A model generated the notes under the pieces. It saw only the letters and a program-made list of their open reading frames with translations, did not search any database and was not told where the DNA came from. Shown in pieces: positions 16,314-24,294 of a stretch of 64,000 bases of DNA (within the stretch, counting starts at the first letter, position 1; each line of letters starts with the position of its first letter). The DNA is from Dehalogenimonas sp. 4OHTPN (lineage in GTDB: Bacteria; Chloroflexota; Dehalococcoidia; Dehalococcoidales; Dehalococcoidaceae), in the NCBI RefSeq assembly GCF_040448695.1, contig NZ_CP159307.1:868001-932000 (forward strand). The letters run 5' to 3'. The position numbers and the translations under genes are program-made.

Positions 16314-17532
16314 AAAATTACGCATTGCTATGCTATCCGTCCATTCCTGCCCGATAGGTCAGCCCGGGAGCAGGGACACCGGCGGGATGAACGTTTACAT
16401 CCGGGAGCTTGCCACCGCGCTTTGTCGCCGCGGCCACATCGTTGACATCTACACTCGGGCGCATGACCCACAGGACGCCCAGAGTGAGTATCTTTCACCG
16501 GGGGCCCACCTAGTCCACATTCGCGCCGGCGCCGTTGAAGAAATGGGCAAGCTGACCCAATACAACCATTTACGGGAGTTTCACGATAACCTTGAGGCTG
16601 TCCGCATCGCCGACCGGGCGGCCTATGACCTCATCCACAGCCATTATTGGCTGTCCGGCGAAGTCGGTTTGAAATTGTCGCAGGAATGGGCCGTTCCCCA
16701 AATCTTCGGCTTCCACACCATTGGCGCCGCTAAGAACGAACTGGGACTAGGTGAGAATGAGCCTGCTATAAGGTTATTGACCGAGCGTGAAATCGCCGAA
16801 ACCTGCCACCACATCACCGCCGGCACCGAGGGCGAAAAAGCGGCGATCTGTAAGCACCACGGCTGCGCTCGAGATAAGATTACCGTCGTGCCCTGTGGCG
16901 TCGACCTGGAGCTTTTTCGGCCTATGGACCGGGAGGAAGCTAGACGCGGCCTGGAGTTAGATGACTTACCCACCGTGCTTTTCGTTGGACGGTTGGATAA
17001 ATTGAAGGGCATTGACCGGCTGGTCGAAGCCGTCGCCTTGATTGCTGATCACGACTGCCGCCTTATTGTAATCGGCGGGGACGAGTATTCGAAACCGACG
17101 CTCGAGCGTCTGAAAGTCCTGGCCGCCGGCTTGGGTATCGCCGGCCGGGTCAAATTTATCGGCGCAGTGCCGCAGCGGGCATTGCCGCGTTACTACTCTG
17201 CTGCCGATGTAGTAGCCGTACCGTCATATGCGGAGACCTTCGGCATGGTGGCTTTGGAGGCGGTAGCCTGCGGTACACCGGTGGTGTCTGCCGATGTCGG
17301 CGCCGCCCGGCAGATTATCAAAGACGGATTCTCCGGCGCAGTCGTCGGCGGGAACGCACCGTATATGCTGGCTGAGGCGCTGGAAAACTGTCTAAAACAA
17401 ACGGTTGCCGACCGGATTCAACTGCATGACAGCGTCGTCGGCTATGGCTGGAACGCCGTGGCCGAGCGGATGGAAAGGGTTTATTTGAATGTACTGTCTA
17501 GAGTTCCGGCCGGGTCAGCCATCGATGGTTAA
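16306..17532 (+). CDS. GT4-family glycosyltransferase, MshA-like
   Basis: A 408-residue GT-B retaining glycosyltransferase. The N-terminal loop DTGGMNVYIRELATALCRRGH matches the donor/acceptor region of MshA and sucrose-phosphate-synthase-like enzymes. The C-terminal domain has VLFVGRLDKLKGIDRL and the E-x7-E motif AETFGMVALEAVACGTP. MshA joins UDP-GlcNAc to inositol 3-phosphate. Here the next gene is an MshB/LmbE-like deacetylase and an inositol-phosphate synthase is encoded at 31 kb, which favours such a role without proving it. Other GT4 substrates remain possible. Confidence 0.85.
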   Translation: MTEKLRIAMLSVHSCPIGQPGSRDTGGMNVYIRELATALCRRGHIVDIYTRAHDPQDAQSEYLSPGAHLVHIRAGAVEEMGKLTQYNHLREFHDNLEAVRIADRAAYDLIHSHYWLSGEVGLKLSQEWAVPQIFGFHTIGAAKNELGLGENEPAIRLLTEREIAETCHHITAGTEGEKAAICKHHGCARDKITVVPCGVDLELFRPMDREEARRGLELDDLPTVLFVGRLDKLKGIDRLVEAVALIADHDCRLIVIGGDEYSKPTLERLKVLAAGLGIAGRVKFIGAVPQRALPRYYSAADVVAVPSYAETFGMVALEAVACGTPVVSADVGAARQIIKDGFSGAVVGGNAPYMLAEALENCLKQTVADRIQLHDSVVGYGWNAVAERMERVYLNVLSRVPAGSAIDG

Positions 17533-18217
17533 GGCTGACGTACTGGTCATTATGGCCCATCCCGATGACCCGGAGTTTTCATCGGGGGCTACAATTGCCC
17601 GGTTGGCGCGCGATGGTAAAAAGATAGCCTATGTTATCTGCACCGCCGGAGACAAGGGCTCCTCTGATAGGGCGATGACTCCAGCCAAACTCATCGAGGT
17701 TCGCATGGAGGAGCAGCGGGCAGCAGCGGCAGTTCTTGGAGTCCAGGATGTGGTCTTCCTGGGTCACCCTGACCAGGCGCTTGAAGCTGACGATGAATTG
17801 CGCAAAGAGCTCGTGGCGTTGATTCGGGAGTACCGCCCGGATCTGGTGATCACCCATTCGCCTTATCAGCGCTATATCTGGTGGCACCGTGACCACCGGA
17901 TGTGCGGTGAAGCGGCCATGGACGCCGTTTTCCCTTATGCCCGTGACCACATGGCCTACCCCGACCTGCTGGCTCGCGGCTTGGAACCTCACAAGGTCTC
18001 CGAGATATGGCTGGCCGGCGCCGACGACGCCAATTACAAATCTGACATCACGGCTACATTCAACCTTAAAATAGACGCTATTAAATGCCACAGGAGCCAG
18101 GTCGAAGAAGACTTCTTTGCCCGACTCGACCGCATTAAAGCTCGGGCTTCGGCAGCGGCCGAGGGCGAGGAGTTTTTATTGGCGGAAGCCTTCCGGCGGG
18201 TTGAAATACCCTGGTAG
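17525..18217 (+). CDS. LmbE/PIG-L-family N-deacetylase
   Basis: Zinc-dependent deacetylase of the family that includes MshB and BshB, which remove acetate from GlcNAc conjugates. The 230-residue protein begins MVKADVLVIMAHPDDPEF, containing the signature AHPDD. The second zinc motif is WWHRDHRMCGEAAMDAV. ATG 17525 overlaps the stop of the glycosyltransferase (ATGGTTAA) and places the signature at the normal distance, whereas the longer frame would begin inside that gene. Coupled translation with the glycosyltransferase implies consecutive steps. Confidence 0.88.
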   Translation: MVKADVLVIMAHPDDPEFSSGATIARLARDGKKIAYVICTAGDKGSSDRAMTPAKLIEVRMEEQRAAAAVLGVQDVVFLGHPDQALEADDELRKELVALIREYRPDLVITHSPYQRYIWWHRDHRMCGEAAMDAVFPYARDHMAYPDLLARGLEPHKVSEIWLAGADDANYKSDITATFNLKIDAIKCHRSQVEEDFFARLDRIKARASAAAEGEEFLLAEAFRRVEIPW

Positions 18218-18272
18218 TCATTGAAACAAGAATTATCAAATCGTTCACAGACTCCATTTAAGCCCAACGCTC

Positions 18273-18302
18273 TTGACTTGAATGTTGGCGATTACATATA
18301 AT
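18273..18302 (+). promoter_or_regulatory. Promoter of the tRNA cluster
   Basis: TTGACT (18273-18278) and TATAAT (18297-18302) are 18 bases apart, about 50 bases before the first tRNA. Confidence 0.65.
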
Positions 18303-18353
18303 ATCTCTCTGTTTGAAAGCAGGACTGGGAATTCAACAGAGTTACCAGCTTCT

Positions 18354-18426
18354 GCCCGAGTGGCGCAATGGCAGCGCAACCGACTTGTAATCGGTAGGTT
18401 AGTGGGTTCGAATCCCCTCTCGGGCT
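18354..18426 (+). tRNA. tRNA-Thr (anticodon TGT)
   Basis: A full cloverleaf: acceptor GCCCGAG pairs with CTCGGGC, and the anticodon stem ACCGA/TCGGT encloses CTTGTAA, giving anticodon TGT. The T loop is TTCGAAT. The T stem has one mismatch. The 3' CCA is not encoded. Confidence 0.92.
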
Positions 18427-18438
18427 TGGTCACCGCGT

Positions 18439-18523
18439 GGAGAGGTGCCGGAGTGGCTAATCGGAGCAGTCTGTAAAACTGCCGCTCGAAAGGGCTTCAC
18501 TGGTTCGAATCCAGTCCTCTCCA
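18439..18523 (+). tRNA. tRNA-Tyr (anticodon GTA)
   Basis: Class II tRNA of about 85 nt with a long variable arm. Acceptor GGAGAGG pairs with CCTCTCC, and the anticodon loop CTGTAAA gives GTA. It follows the first tRNA by 12 bases and has no encoded CCA. Confidence 0.92.
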
Positions 18524-18537
18524 GATTTATAAACTGC

Positions 18538-18566
18538 TGGACAATGTATGATGGAAAACCTATAAT
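18538..18566 (+). promoter_or_regulatory. Internal promoter for tRNA-Thr(GGT) and tuf
   Basis: TGGACA (18538-18543) and TATAAT (18561-18566) are 17 bases apart. Transcription would start two or three bases before the third tRNA and continue into tuf, rpmG, secE and nusG. Confidence 0.65.
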
Positions 18567-18575
18567 AGCAGGGTT

Positions 18576-18651
18576 GCCCACATAGCTCAGCAGGTAGAGC
18601 ACGTTCTTGGTAAGAACGGGGTCATCGGTTCGAATCCGATTGTGGGCTCCA
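18576..18651 (+). tRNA. tRNA-Thr (anticodon GGT)
   Basis: Acceptor GCCCACA pairs with TGTGGGC, and the anticodon loop TTGGTAA gives GGT. Unlike the two preceding tRNAs it has an encoded CCA (18649-18651). It lies 33 bases before tuf, an arrangement like the thrT-tufB junction in many bacteria. Confidence 0.93.
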
Positions 18652-18684
18652 GAGTGAATTTAAAAAAGGGAGATATAAGTTCAA

Positions 18685-19887
18685 ATGGCTAAGCAGAAGT
18701 TCGACCGCAGCAAGCCGCACGTAAACGTCGGCACCATCGGGCACGTTGACCATGGTAAAACTACTTTGACCGCCGCCATCACCACAGTGCTGGCATCCGC
18801 TGGCCTGGCTGAGAAGCGCAGCTTCGATTCCATTGATAATGCGCCGGAAGAAAAAGCCCGCGGCATGACCATTTCCATCTCCCACGTTGAATACCAGACA
18901 GCGACTCGGCACTATGCCCACATCGACTGCCCTGGTCACGCCGATTTTGTAAAGAATATGATCACCGGAGCTGCTCAGATGGATGGCGCCATCCTGGTTG
19001 TTTCCGCTCCGGACGGTCCCATGCCCCAGACCCGCGAGCATGTACTGCTAGCCCGCCAGGTTCGAGTGCCGGCGATTGTCGTGGCCCTCAACAAGGTTGA
19101 CGTCATGGAAGACGAGGAACTCTTGGAACTGGTCGAAATGGAAGTCCGCGAGTTGCTGAATAAATATAAGTTTCCCGGCGATGATACGCCGGTGGTTCGC
19201 GTCGCCGCCGTCAAAGCTCTTGAGTGCGCTTGCGGTAAGAGAGAATGCCCCTGGTGCGGCAAGATTATGAAACTCATGGATGCCGTAGACACTTTCATTC
19301 CGCTGCCGGAACGTCCCAAAGATAAACCGTTCTTGATGCAGGTTGAAGATGTCTTCTCCATCAAAGGTCGCGGCACAGTAGCCACCGGCCGTGTGGAGCG
19401 TGGAACGGTTAAGGTTGGCGAAGAAGTTGAGATTGTCGGCTTGCACCATGATATCCGCAAGGTTGTGGTAACCGGCGTTGAGATGTTCCACAAACTATTG
19501 GATTACGCTGAACCCGGTGATGCCGTCGGCCTACTGCTGCGCGGCGTTGAACGCGAAGATATTGAACGTGGTCAGGTTTTAGCCAAACCCGGTTCCATCA
19601 AACCCCACACCAAAGCTGAGGCTGAGGTCTATGTTCTGTCCAAAGAAGAAGGTGGCCGCCATACGCCGTTCTTCAACGGGTACAAACCGCAGTTTTATAT
19701 TGGCACAACCGATGTTACTGGCAATATCGAACTTCCGGCCGGTGTTGAAATGGTTATGCCCGGCGACAATATCAAGATGAAGATCAGCCTGATCTATCCC
19801 GTGGCTATGGAAGCCGGTCTTCGCTTCGCTATTCGGGAAGGCGGCCGAACTGTAGGCGCCGGCGCTATCTCGAGCATTCTGGAGTAA
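18685..19887 (+). CDS. tuf: Elongation factor Tu
   Basis: GTPase that delivers aminoacyl-tRNA to the ribosome. The 400 residues show G1 [10 protein letters not shown]3 DCPGH, G4 NKVD, and intact domains 2 and 3 ending in [15 protein letters not shown]. At residues 181-191 it carries [11 protein letters not shown], where most EF-Tu proteins have a short cysteine-free loop before [10 protein letters not shown]. Four cysteines in this spacing could bind zinc. It leads a translation/secretion operon (tuf-rpmG-secE-nusG-rplK-rplA) behind tRNA-Thr. Confidence 0.98.
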   Translation: MAKQKFDRSKPHVNVGTIGHVDHGKTTLTAAITTVLASAGLAEKRSFDSIDNAPEEKARGMTISISHVEYQTATRHYAHIDCPGHADFVKNMITGAAQMDGAILVVSAPDGPMPQTREHVLLARQVRVPAIVVALNKVDVMEDEELLELVEMEVRELLNKYKFPGDDTPVVRVAAVKALECACGKRECPWCGKIMKLMDAVDTFIPLPERPKDKPFLMQVEDVFSIKGRGTVATGRVERGTVKVGEEVEIVGLHHDIRKVVVTGVEMFHKLLDYAEPGDAVGLLLRGVEREDIERGQVLAKPGSIKPHTKAEAEVYVLSKEEGGRHTPFFNGYKPQFYIGTTDVTGNIELPAGVEMVMPGDNIKMKISLIYPVAMEAGLRFAIREGGRTVGAGAISSILE

Positions 19888-19890
19888 TTA

Positions 19891-20055
19891 ATGCCAAAAA
19901 CGGAAAACCGGATTGTCATCACCTTCGCTTGCCCGGAGTGCAGTGAAAGGGTATATACTTCATCTAAAAACAAGCGAAACGACGCTAGGCGTTTAGAAAT
20001 TAAGAAGTATTGCCCACGTTGCCGCACCCACCGTTTGTTTAAAGAGACAAAGTAA
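19891..20055 (+). CDS. rpmG: 50S ribosomal protein L33
   Basis: A 54-residue zinc-ribbon ribosomal protein. The sequence starts MPKTENRIVITFACPECSER and has the second pair CPRC near the end (KKYCPRCRTHRLFKETK), so it is the zinc-binding C+ form. It starts three bases after the tuf stop. It is short and easily missed by size-limited gene calling. Confidence 0.95.
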   Translation: MPKTENRIVITFACPECSERVYTSSKNKRNDARRLEIKKYCPRCRTHRLFKETK

Positions 20056-20073
20056 CCGGGCTTAGGATATATA

Positions 20074-20325
20074 ATGCCAACGGAAAAAGCAGCAAACAAG
20101 CCGCCGGCCGCAAAGCCGGCGGCACCATCGAAGCCAGCCGCGGCTCCCAAGCCAAACTTCTTCGGTAATATCATTGCCGAGCTCAAGAAGGTTAATTGGC
20201 CAACCCGTGACGAAGTCAGAAAACTGACCGTGATGGTGTTGGTAGTGGCATTTACTGTGGGCTTGGTTTTAGGTGCTTTGGACTACGGACTTTCTTTCCT
20301 TGTCGATCAGTTCCTGCTTGACTGA
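20074..20325 (+). CDS. secE: Preprotein translocase subunit SecE
   Basis: Essential small membrane subunit that clamps SecY. It has 83 residues, with an Ala/Pro/Lys-rich N-terminal extension followed by the conserved amphipathic segment IIAELKKVNWPTRDEVRKLT and a single membrane span (MVLVVAFTVGLVLGALDYGL). The position between rpmG and nusG is the classical bacterial order. Confidence 0.95.
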   Translation: MPTEKAANKPPAAKPAAPSKPAAAPKPNFFGNIIAELKKVNWPTRDEVRKLTVMVLVVAFTVGLVLGALDYGLSFLVDQFLLD

Positions 20326-20354
20326 CGGACTCAGCGTTTTAGAGGATCAGAGTT

Positions 20355-20888
20355 TTGCCAGAGAACAATAGCAAATGGTACGTTGTGCACACTTACTCAG
20401 GGCATGAAGAGCGGGTGAAAAAGAACTTGGGTGAGCGCATTCAGACTCTGGATCTCGGCGCGGAGATACCAAGAGTTGAGGTACCTACTGAGGAAGAGGT
20501 TGAGGTCAAAAACGGCCAGCGCCGGAGCATCCGGCGCAAGATACTTCCAGGGTATGTCATCGTTCAAATGGTGATGAATGACCGCAACTGGCAAATCGTT
20601 CGCAACACGCCAGGCGTGACAGGTTTCGTTGGCACGGCAGGCAAACCGACGCCGCTTCATCAGCAAGAAGTTGACCGTATCATCACCCAGATGGAGGCAG
20701 AAGCGCCGCGGGTTAAGGTGGGTTTTAAAAAGGGTACCAGCGTTCGAGTCATCGACGGTCCTTTCATTGATTTTATAGGTGTTATCGATGAGGTCAATAC
20801 CGAAAAAGGCAAAGTCAAAGTGTTGCTTTCGCTTTTCGGGCGAGAGACCCCCGTCGAGCTTGACTTTTTACAGGTAGAGAAACTTTAA
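20355..20888 (+). CDS. nusG: Transcription termination/antitermination factor NusG
   Basis: Binds RNA polymerase and couples it to Rho or ribosomes. The 177 residues contain the NGN domain (KWYVVHTYSGHEERVKKNL and GYVIVQMVMNDRNWQIVRNT) and a C-terminal KOW domain (GTSVRVIDGPFIDFIGVIDE). Translation begins at TTG 20355 after GAGGATCAG. Order secE-nusG-rplK-rplA is conserved. Confidence 0.96.
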   Translation: MPENNSKWYVVHTYSGHEERVKKNLGERIQTLDLGAEIPRVEVPTEEEVEVKNGQRRSIRRKILPGYVIVQMVMNDRNWQIVRNTPGVTGFVGTAGKPTPLHQQEVDRIITQMEAEAPRVKVGFKKGTSVRVIDGPFIDFIGVIDEVNTEKGKVKVLLSLFGRETPVELDFLQVEKL

Positions 20889-20910
20889 CTGGCCTCCAAG
20901 GAGATAGGAT

Positions 20911-21333
20911 TTGGCTAAAAAGATTAAGGCAATTGTTAAACTGCAAATTCCGGCCGGCAAAGCCAACCCGGCGCCCCCCATCGGGCCGGCGCTTGGCCAA
21001 CACGGCGTCAATATCATGGGTTTCTGCAAAGAATATAATGAACGCACCGCTTCAATGGCGGGCACCGTCGTTCCGGTGGAAATCACAATCTTTGACGACC
21101 GGTCATTTACCTTCGTTACCAAGACCCCGCCGGCGACTGACTTGTTGAAAAAGGCGCTCGGAATAGATAAGGGCGCCGGCAATGCCGGTCATAACACTCC
21201 TCCGGTGCTGACCAGGAGTAAGTTAAAGGAAATCGCCGCTCTCAAATTGAAAGATCTTAACGCTGTTGACTTGGCTGGTGCCGAGCGTATCATCGAGGGT
21301 TCGGCTCGAAGTATGGGGATAAAGGTAGAATAA
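20911..21333 (+). CDS. rplK: 50S ribosomal protein L11
   Basis: Binds 23S rRNA at the GTPase centre. The 140 residues begin [20 protein letters not shown], with [20 protein letters not shown] and a normal C-terminal RNA-binding domain ([11 protein letters not shown]). The start is TTG, preceded by CAAGGAGATAGGAT. One base separates it from rplA. Confidence 0.97.
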   Translation: MAKKIKAIVKLQIPAGKANPAPPIGPALGQHGVNIMGFCKEYNERTASMAGTVVPVEITIFDDRSFTFVTKTPPATDLLKKALGIDKGAGNAGHNTPPVLTRSKLKEIAALKLKDLNAVDLAGAERIIEGSARSMGIKVE

Positions 21334-21334
21334 C

Positions 21335-22048
21335 ATGGTTGACCATGGCAAACGCTATACTGAAGTAAAAAAATTAGCTGAAACCGGCAAGGTCTATACC
21401 CCTGCCGAGGCAGTTGGTCTGGCAAAAAAAGCGGCTACCTGCAAGTTTGACGAAACTGTTGAACTGCATCTCCGCATGGGATTAGATCCACGGAATTCCG
21501 CCCAGGTGGTGCGCGGTGTAGCCCTTATGCCGGCAGGCCTGGGCAAAAAGGTTCGTGTTTTAGTCTTCGCCCAGGGCGATGCCGAAAGGATCGCGCGCGA
21601 AGCCGGGGCAGATTTTGTCGGCGCAGATGACCTTATTGCCAAGATTAATGAAGGCTGGACTGAATTCGATATCGCCATCGCCACCCCAGATATGATGGGT
21701 AAAGTAGGTAAACTGGGTAAGGCGCTGGGCCGTAAAGGTCTTATGCCCAATCCCAAGGCCGGGACGGTGGTTGCCGCTGGCGATCTGCCGCAAACCATTA
21801 AGGAAGCACGAATGGGCCGGGTCGAGTTCAAACTGGATCGCACGGCGATTATTCATGTAACACTGGGCAAGGCTAGTTTTGAAGAAAGCGCGCTGATGGA
21901 GAATCTGACCTCGCTTATGGAAGCGGTAGTGCGCGCCAAACCAGCCGGTGCCAAAGGTCAATACATCAAGAGCGTTTGTTTAACCACCACTATGGGTCCG
22001 GGTTTCATGCTGGATCTTAGGCCGACAATGGCTTTGGCCGGCGCTTAA
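21335..22048 (+). CDS. rplA: 50S ribosomal protein L1
   Basis: Ribosomal stalk protein and, in studied bacteria, translational repressor of its own L11-L1 mRNA. The 237 residues are standard and include VELHLRMGLDPRNSAQVVRG and GKVGKLGKALGRKGLMPNPK. The last residues (GPGFMLDLRPTMALAGA) are slightly longer than in E. coli. Confidence 0.97.
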   Translation: MVDHGKRYTEVKKLAETGKVYTPAEAVGLAKKAATCKFDETVELHLRMGLDPRNSAQVVRGVALMPAGLGKKVRVLVFAQGDAERIAREAGADFVGADDLIAKINEGWTEFDIAIATPDMMGKVGKLGKALGRKGLMPNPKAGTVVAAGDLPQTIKEARMGRVEFKLDRTAIIHVTLGKASFEESALMENLTSLMEAVVRAKPAGAKGQYIKSVCLTTTMGPGFMLDLRPTMALAGA

Positions 22049-22056
22049 CAGAGGGT

Positions 22057-22085
22057 TTGCACTGAAAAACGGACCGTGGTAGTAT
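22057..22085 (+). promoter_or_regulatory. Promoter of the L10 leader and rplJL
   Basis: TTGCAC (22057-22062) and TAGTAT (22080-22085) are spaced 17 bases and sit just after rplA, giving rplJL its own transcription start near 22092. Confidence 0.55.
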
Positions 22086-22091
22086 AGCCAA

Positions 22092-22240
22092 TAGAAAAAG
22101 AATATCCGAAGACAGCCGGTGTCCCGTTGCTTTCGGGACTTAATGAACGCCAGCCGAGGAGACATTGAGACCTTGCAGAAGAGTCGCTTTGAGTCCTCGC
22201 GTGTGGCGCGAGGACTCAAGTATTTTTAAGGAAAGGAGTT
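22092..22240 (+). ncRNA. Ribosomal protein L10 leader with attenuator
   Basis: The roughly 150-base leader has the L10-leader features of a hairpin with GGTGTCCCGTTGCTTTCGGG, then the segment GAACGCCAGCCGAGGAGA. It ends in an 11-bp perfect hairpin GAGTCCTCGCG/CGCGAGGACTC (22191-22217) followed by a U-rich run. Binding of L10(L12)4 to the upstream part would favour the terminator, so ribosomal stalk proteins limit their own synthesis. Confidence 0.75.
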
Positions 22241-22248
22241 GAGAAGAA

Positions 22249-22788
22249 ATGGTAAACGCCAAGATCAGGCTAAAGAAACGGCAGACCATCGACGAACTCG
22301 AAAAGATTATCGCCGAATCCAGTGTCGCTATCATTGCCAATTATCGCGGTATTAAAACTGAAGAGCTTACGGCTTTGCGCGTCAAGCTGCGCCAGAAGCA
22401 GATGGGTTTTAAGGTCGTTAAAAATACCCTGGCCCGGAAGGCTGCCGGCGGGGCTAGAAAAGACAAGGTGACGCCGGTTTTTGACGGGCCGATCGCCATG
22501 GCTTACGGCTACGGCGATGACGTGGCCGCCCCGGCCAAACTGCTGCTGGAGCATATTCTGACTACCAAGTCCAATATGACCATTGCTGGCGGCTTCCTGG
22601 GTGACAGACCGCTAGCCGTTGACCAGGTGACCGAGCTTTCAAAACTGCCGCCCAAGAGCGTGCTGGTGGCAAAAATGCTGGGCGGCATCCAATCCCCGCT
22701 GTATCGCTTGGTCGGCACCCTGAACGCCCCTATACAGGGTTTGGTGACCGTGTTGAACGGGCAACTTGAAAAACTGCAACCAAAATAA
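22249..22788 (+). CDS. rplJ: 50S ribosomal protein L10
   Basis: Forms the base of the ribosomal stalk and carries L7/L12 dimers on its C-terminal helix. The 179 residues include SSVAIIANYRGIKTEELTAL and GFKVVKNTLARKA, with a C-terminal helix ending VTVLNGQLEKLQPK. A strong AAAGGAG ribosome site follows the leader's attenuator. Confidence 0.97.
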   Translation: MVNAKIRLKKRQTIDELEKIIAESSVAIIANYRGIKTEELTALRVKLRQKQMGFKVVKNTLARKAAGGARKDKVTPVFDGPIAMAYGYGDDVAAPAKLLLEHILTTKSNMTIAGGFLGDRPLAVDQVTELSKLPPKSVLVAKMLGGIQSPLYRLVGTLNAPIQGLVTVLNGQLEKLQPK

Positions 22789-22815
22789 ACAGATATAAAA
22801 CGGAGGGATTATCAA

Positions 22816-23196
22816 ATGACCACTACTGAGATCATTGCGGCAATCAAAGGACTTAACGTTATGGAACTGGCTGAACTGGTCAAGGCTCTGGAGGCAGAGT
22901 TCGGTGTCAGCGCGGCGGTGCCTATGGCCGCGGCGGCCCCGGCTTCGGGAGGAGCGGCTGCTGCGGCAGCGCCGGTTGAAGAGAAAACCGAGTTTGACGT
23001 CATTCTCAAAGACATCGGCGCCAATAAGATCAACGTTATCCGGGTGGTTCGGGAACTGACCAACCTAGGACTCAAAGAGTCCAAGGACCTGGTTGAAGCT
23101 GCGCCCAAAGCGGTGAAAGAAGCCGTCAGCAAGGAAGAAGCGGCGACCGTTAAATCCAAGCTGGAAGCTGTTGGCGCTACCGTCGAAATAAAATAA
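22816..23196 (+). CDS. rplL: 50S ribosomal protein L7/L12
   Basis: Multi-copy stalk protein that recruits translational GTPases. The 126 residues have the N-terminal dimerisation helix ([20 protein letters not shown]), an Ala-rich hinge (residues about 38-55) and the globular domain [20 protein letters not shown] to the end. An AACGGAGG ribosome site precedes ATG 22816. rpoBC, often next in other bacteria, does not follow. Confidence 0.97.
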   Translation: MTTTEIIAAIKGLNVMELAELVKALEAEFGVSAAVPMAAAAPASGGAAAAAAPVEEKTEFDVILKDIGANKINVIRVVRELTNLGLKESKDLVEAAPKAVKEAVSKEEAATVKSKLEAVGATVEIK

Positions 23197-23215
23197 AGAC
23201 TAGCAAAATCTGCCG

Positions 23216-23253
23216 GCAAGAACTCCCTTCGCATGAGGGGAGTTCTTGCTTTT
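23216..23253 (+). terminator. Rho-independent terminator after rplL
   Basis: A 12-bp stem GCAAGAACTCCC with its complement (23238-23249) is followed by CTTTTAT. Confidence 0.88.
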
Positions 23254-23296
23254 ATCGGAAAGTTCCGGCGTTGTTGAAGTACTCATGGAACACGTC

Positions 23297-23325
23297 TTGA
23301 TAACATCTGGGCAACAAACTATAAT
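23297..23325 (+). promoter_or_regulatory. Promoter of the small membrane protein gene
   Basis: TTGATA (23297-23302) and TATAAT (23320-23325) are separated by 17 bases, about 46 bases ahead of the ATG at 23371. Confidence 0.65.
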
Positions 23326-23370
23326 TTCGCCAGGATAAACCAAACCGCTGGCTCAGGAGGAGTCTCCTTC

Positions 23371-23619
23371 ATGGGTGAAAACGTGATCATCCTTGGCCTG
23401 GGGCTCCTTTTCATGATTATCGGTGTCATTCTGCTTTTTTCCGGTCACGGTGAAGAGCGATGGTATTATGACAGGCTGTCGCGAAAACGTGATCTCAGGG
23501 AGTTTGTGACTCATGACCCGGAACGTCCCGAACCCGGCTCACTGAGGACCGGCGGCTGGATAGCTTTGGCAGTTGGTTTGGTGATTATCGGCGTTTGGGT
23601 TTTTTTCGGCGCCGGATAA
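23371..23619 (+). CDS. Small two-span membrane protein, unknown function
   Basis: An 82-residue protein with membrane segments at about residues 5-24 (IILGLGLLFMIIGVILLFSG) and 61-80 (GWIALAVGLVIIGVWVFFGA). A charged cytoplasmic or exposed loop (GEERWYYDRLSRKRDLREFV) joins them. It has its own promoter and a CAGGAGGAG ribosome site, so it is likely real. I do not recognise the family. Confidence 0.7.
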   Translation: MGENVIILGLGLLFMIIGVILLFSGHGEERWYYDRLSRKRDLREFVTHDPERPEPGSLRTGGWIALAVGLVIIGVWVFFGAG

Positions 23620-23621
23620 TC

Positions 23622-24278
23622 TCATCGGCTATCCGGAATGGTTATATCGAGATCATGAGGCGCGGCGATACCTCCCGAAATCACCATCTTCATTGCCGTA
23701 TCAACCGGCATGTTGATGCGGGTAACCTCTAACTCAGGTACCACTATTAACCACCCGGAAGTAGGCACAGGAGTTGTTGGCAAGTAGACAGCGACCAGGC
23801 GTTTTCCTTTAGCATCCGAAAGTTCACCAGTTATAAACCCGATGGTGCGTAATCCCTTCCGGGGGTATTCCACCAGCACGACTTCCCTGAAAGCCGCCCT
23901 GCTGCGGGACATTCCGGAAAGGCTGGTAATCGCCTGCTTTGAAGCGTTGTAAAGCTGGCCAAGTACCGGCATTCGGCTGACTAACCACTCGCCGAATTGG
24001 ATAATTCGGGCGCCGACAATATTACTGGCCAGGATTCCCGCAAGGTATATCAAAACCACGGTAATACCGAACCCCAGTCCAATTATTTCTCGCCCGAAGA
24101 TAATGGCGATTATCGGCTGAAGTATACTGTCGATTGTGTTGAAAAACCAGATAAGTGCCAGGGTAACCAGAGCGGCCGGCACAATCACCAGCAGTCCGGT
24201 GATGAAATTACGTCGCATATTCCGGATCAGCCAGTGCTGATTTTCTTTGCCGCTTGGTGTTTGCTGGCGGTTTTCCAT
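23622..24278 (-). CDS. DUF502-family membrane protein
   Basis: A 218-residue protein of the DUF502 family, whose function is not known. It has two membrane spans (FITGLLVIVPAALVTLALIW and a second at about residues 65-88), then the conserved stretch RMPVLGQLYNASKQAITSL. A soluble domain follows with VVLVEYPRKGLRTIGFITGE and VYLPTTPVPTSGWLIVVPE. ATG 24278 is preferred because it has an AGAGGA site and avoids overlap with comM, which ends 16 bases upstream. It is probably co-transcribed with comM. Confidence 0.85.
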   Translation of the reverse strand: MENRQQTPSGKENQHWLIRNMRRNFITGLLVIVPAALVTLALIWFFNTIDSILQPIIAIIFGREIIGLGFGITVVLIYLAGILASNIVGARIIQFGEWLVSRMPVLGQLYNASKQAITSLSGMSRSRAAFREVVLVEYPRKGLRTIGFITGELSDAKGKRLVAVYLPTTPVPTSGWLIVVPELEVTRINMPVDTAMKMVISGGIAAPHDLDITIPDSR

Positions 24279-24294
24279 CAGATGTTTGTCCTCT

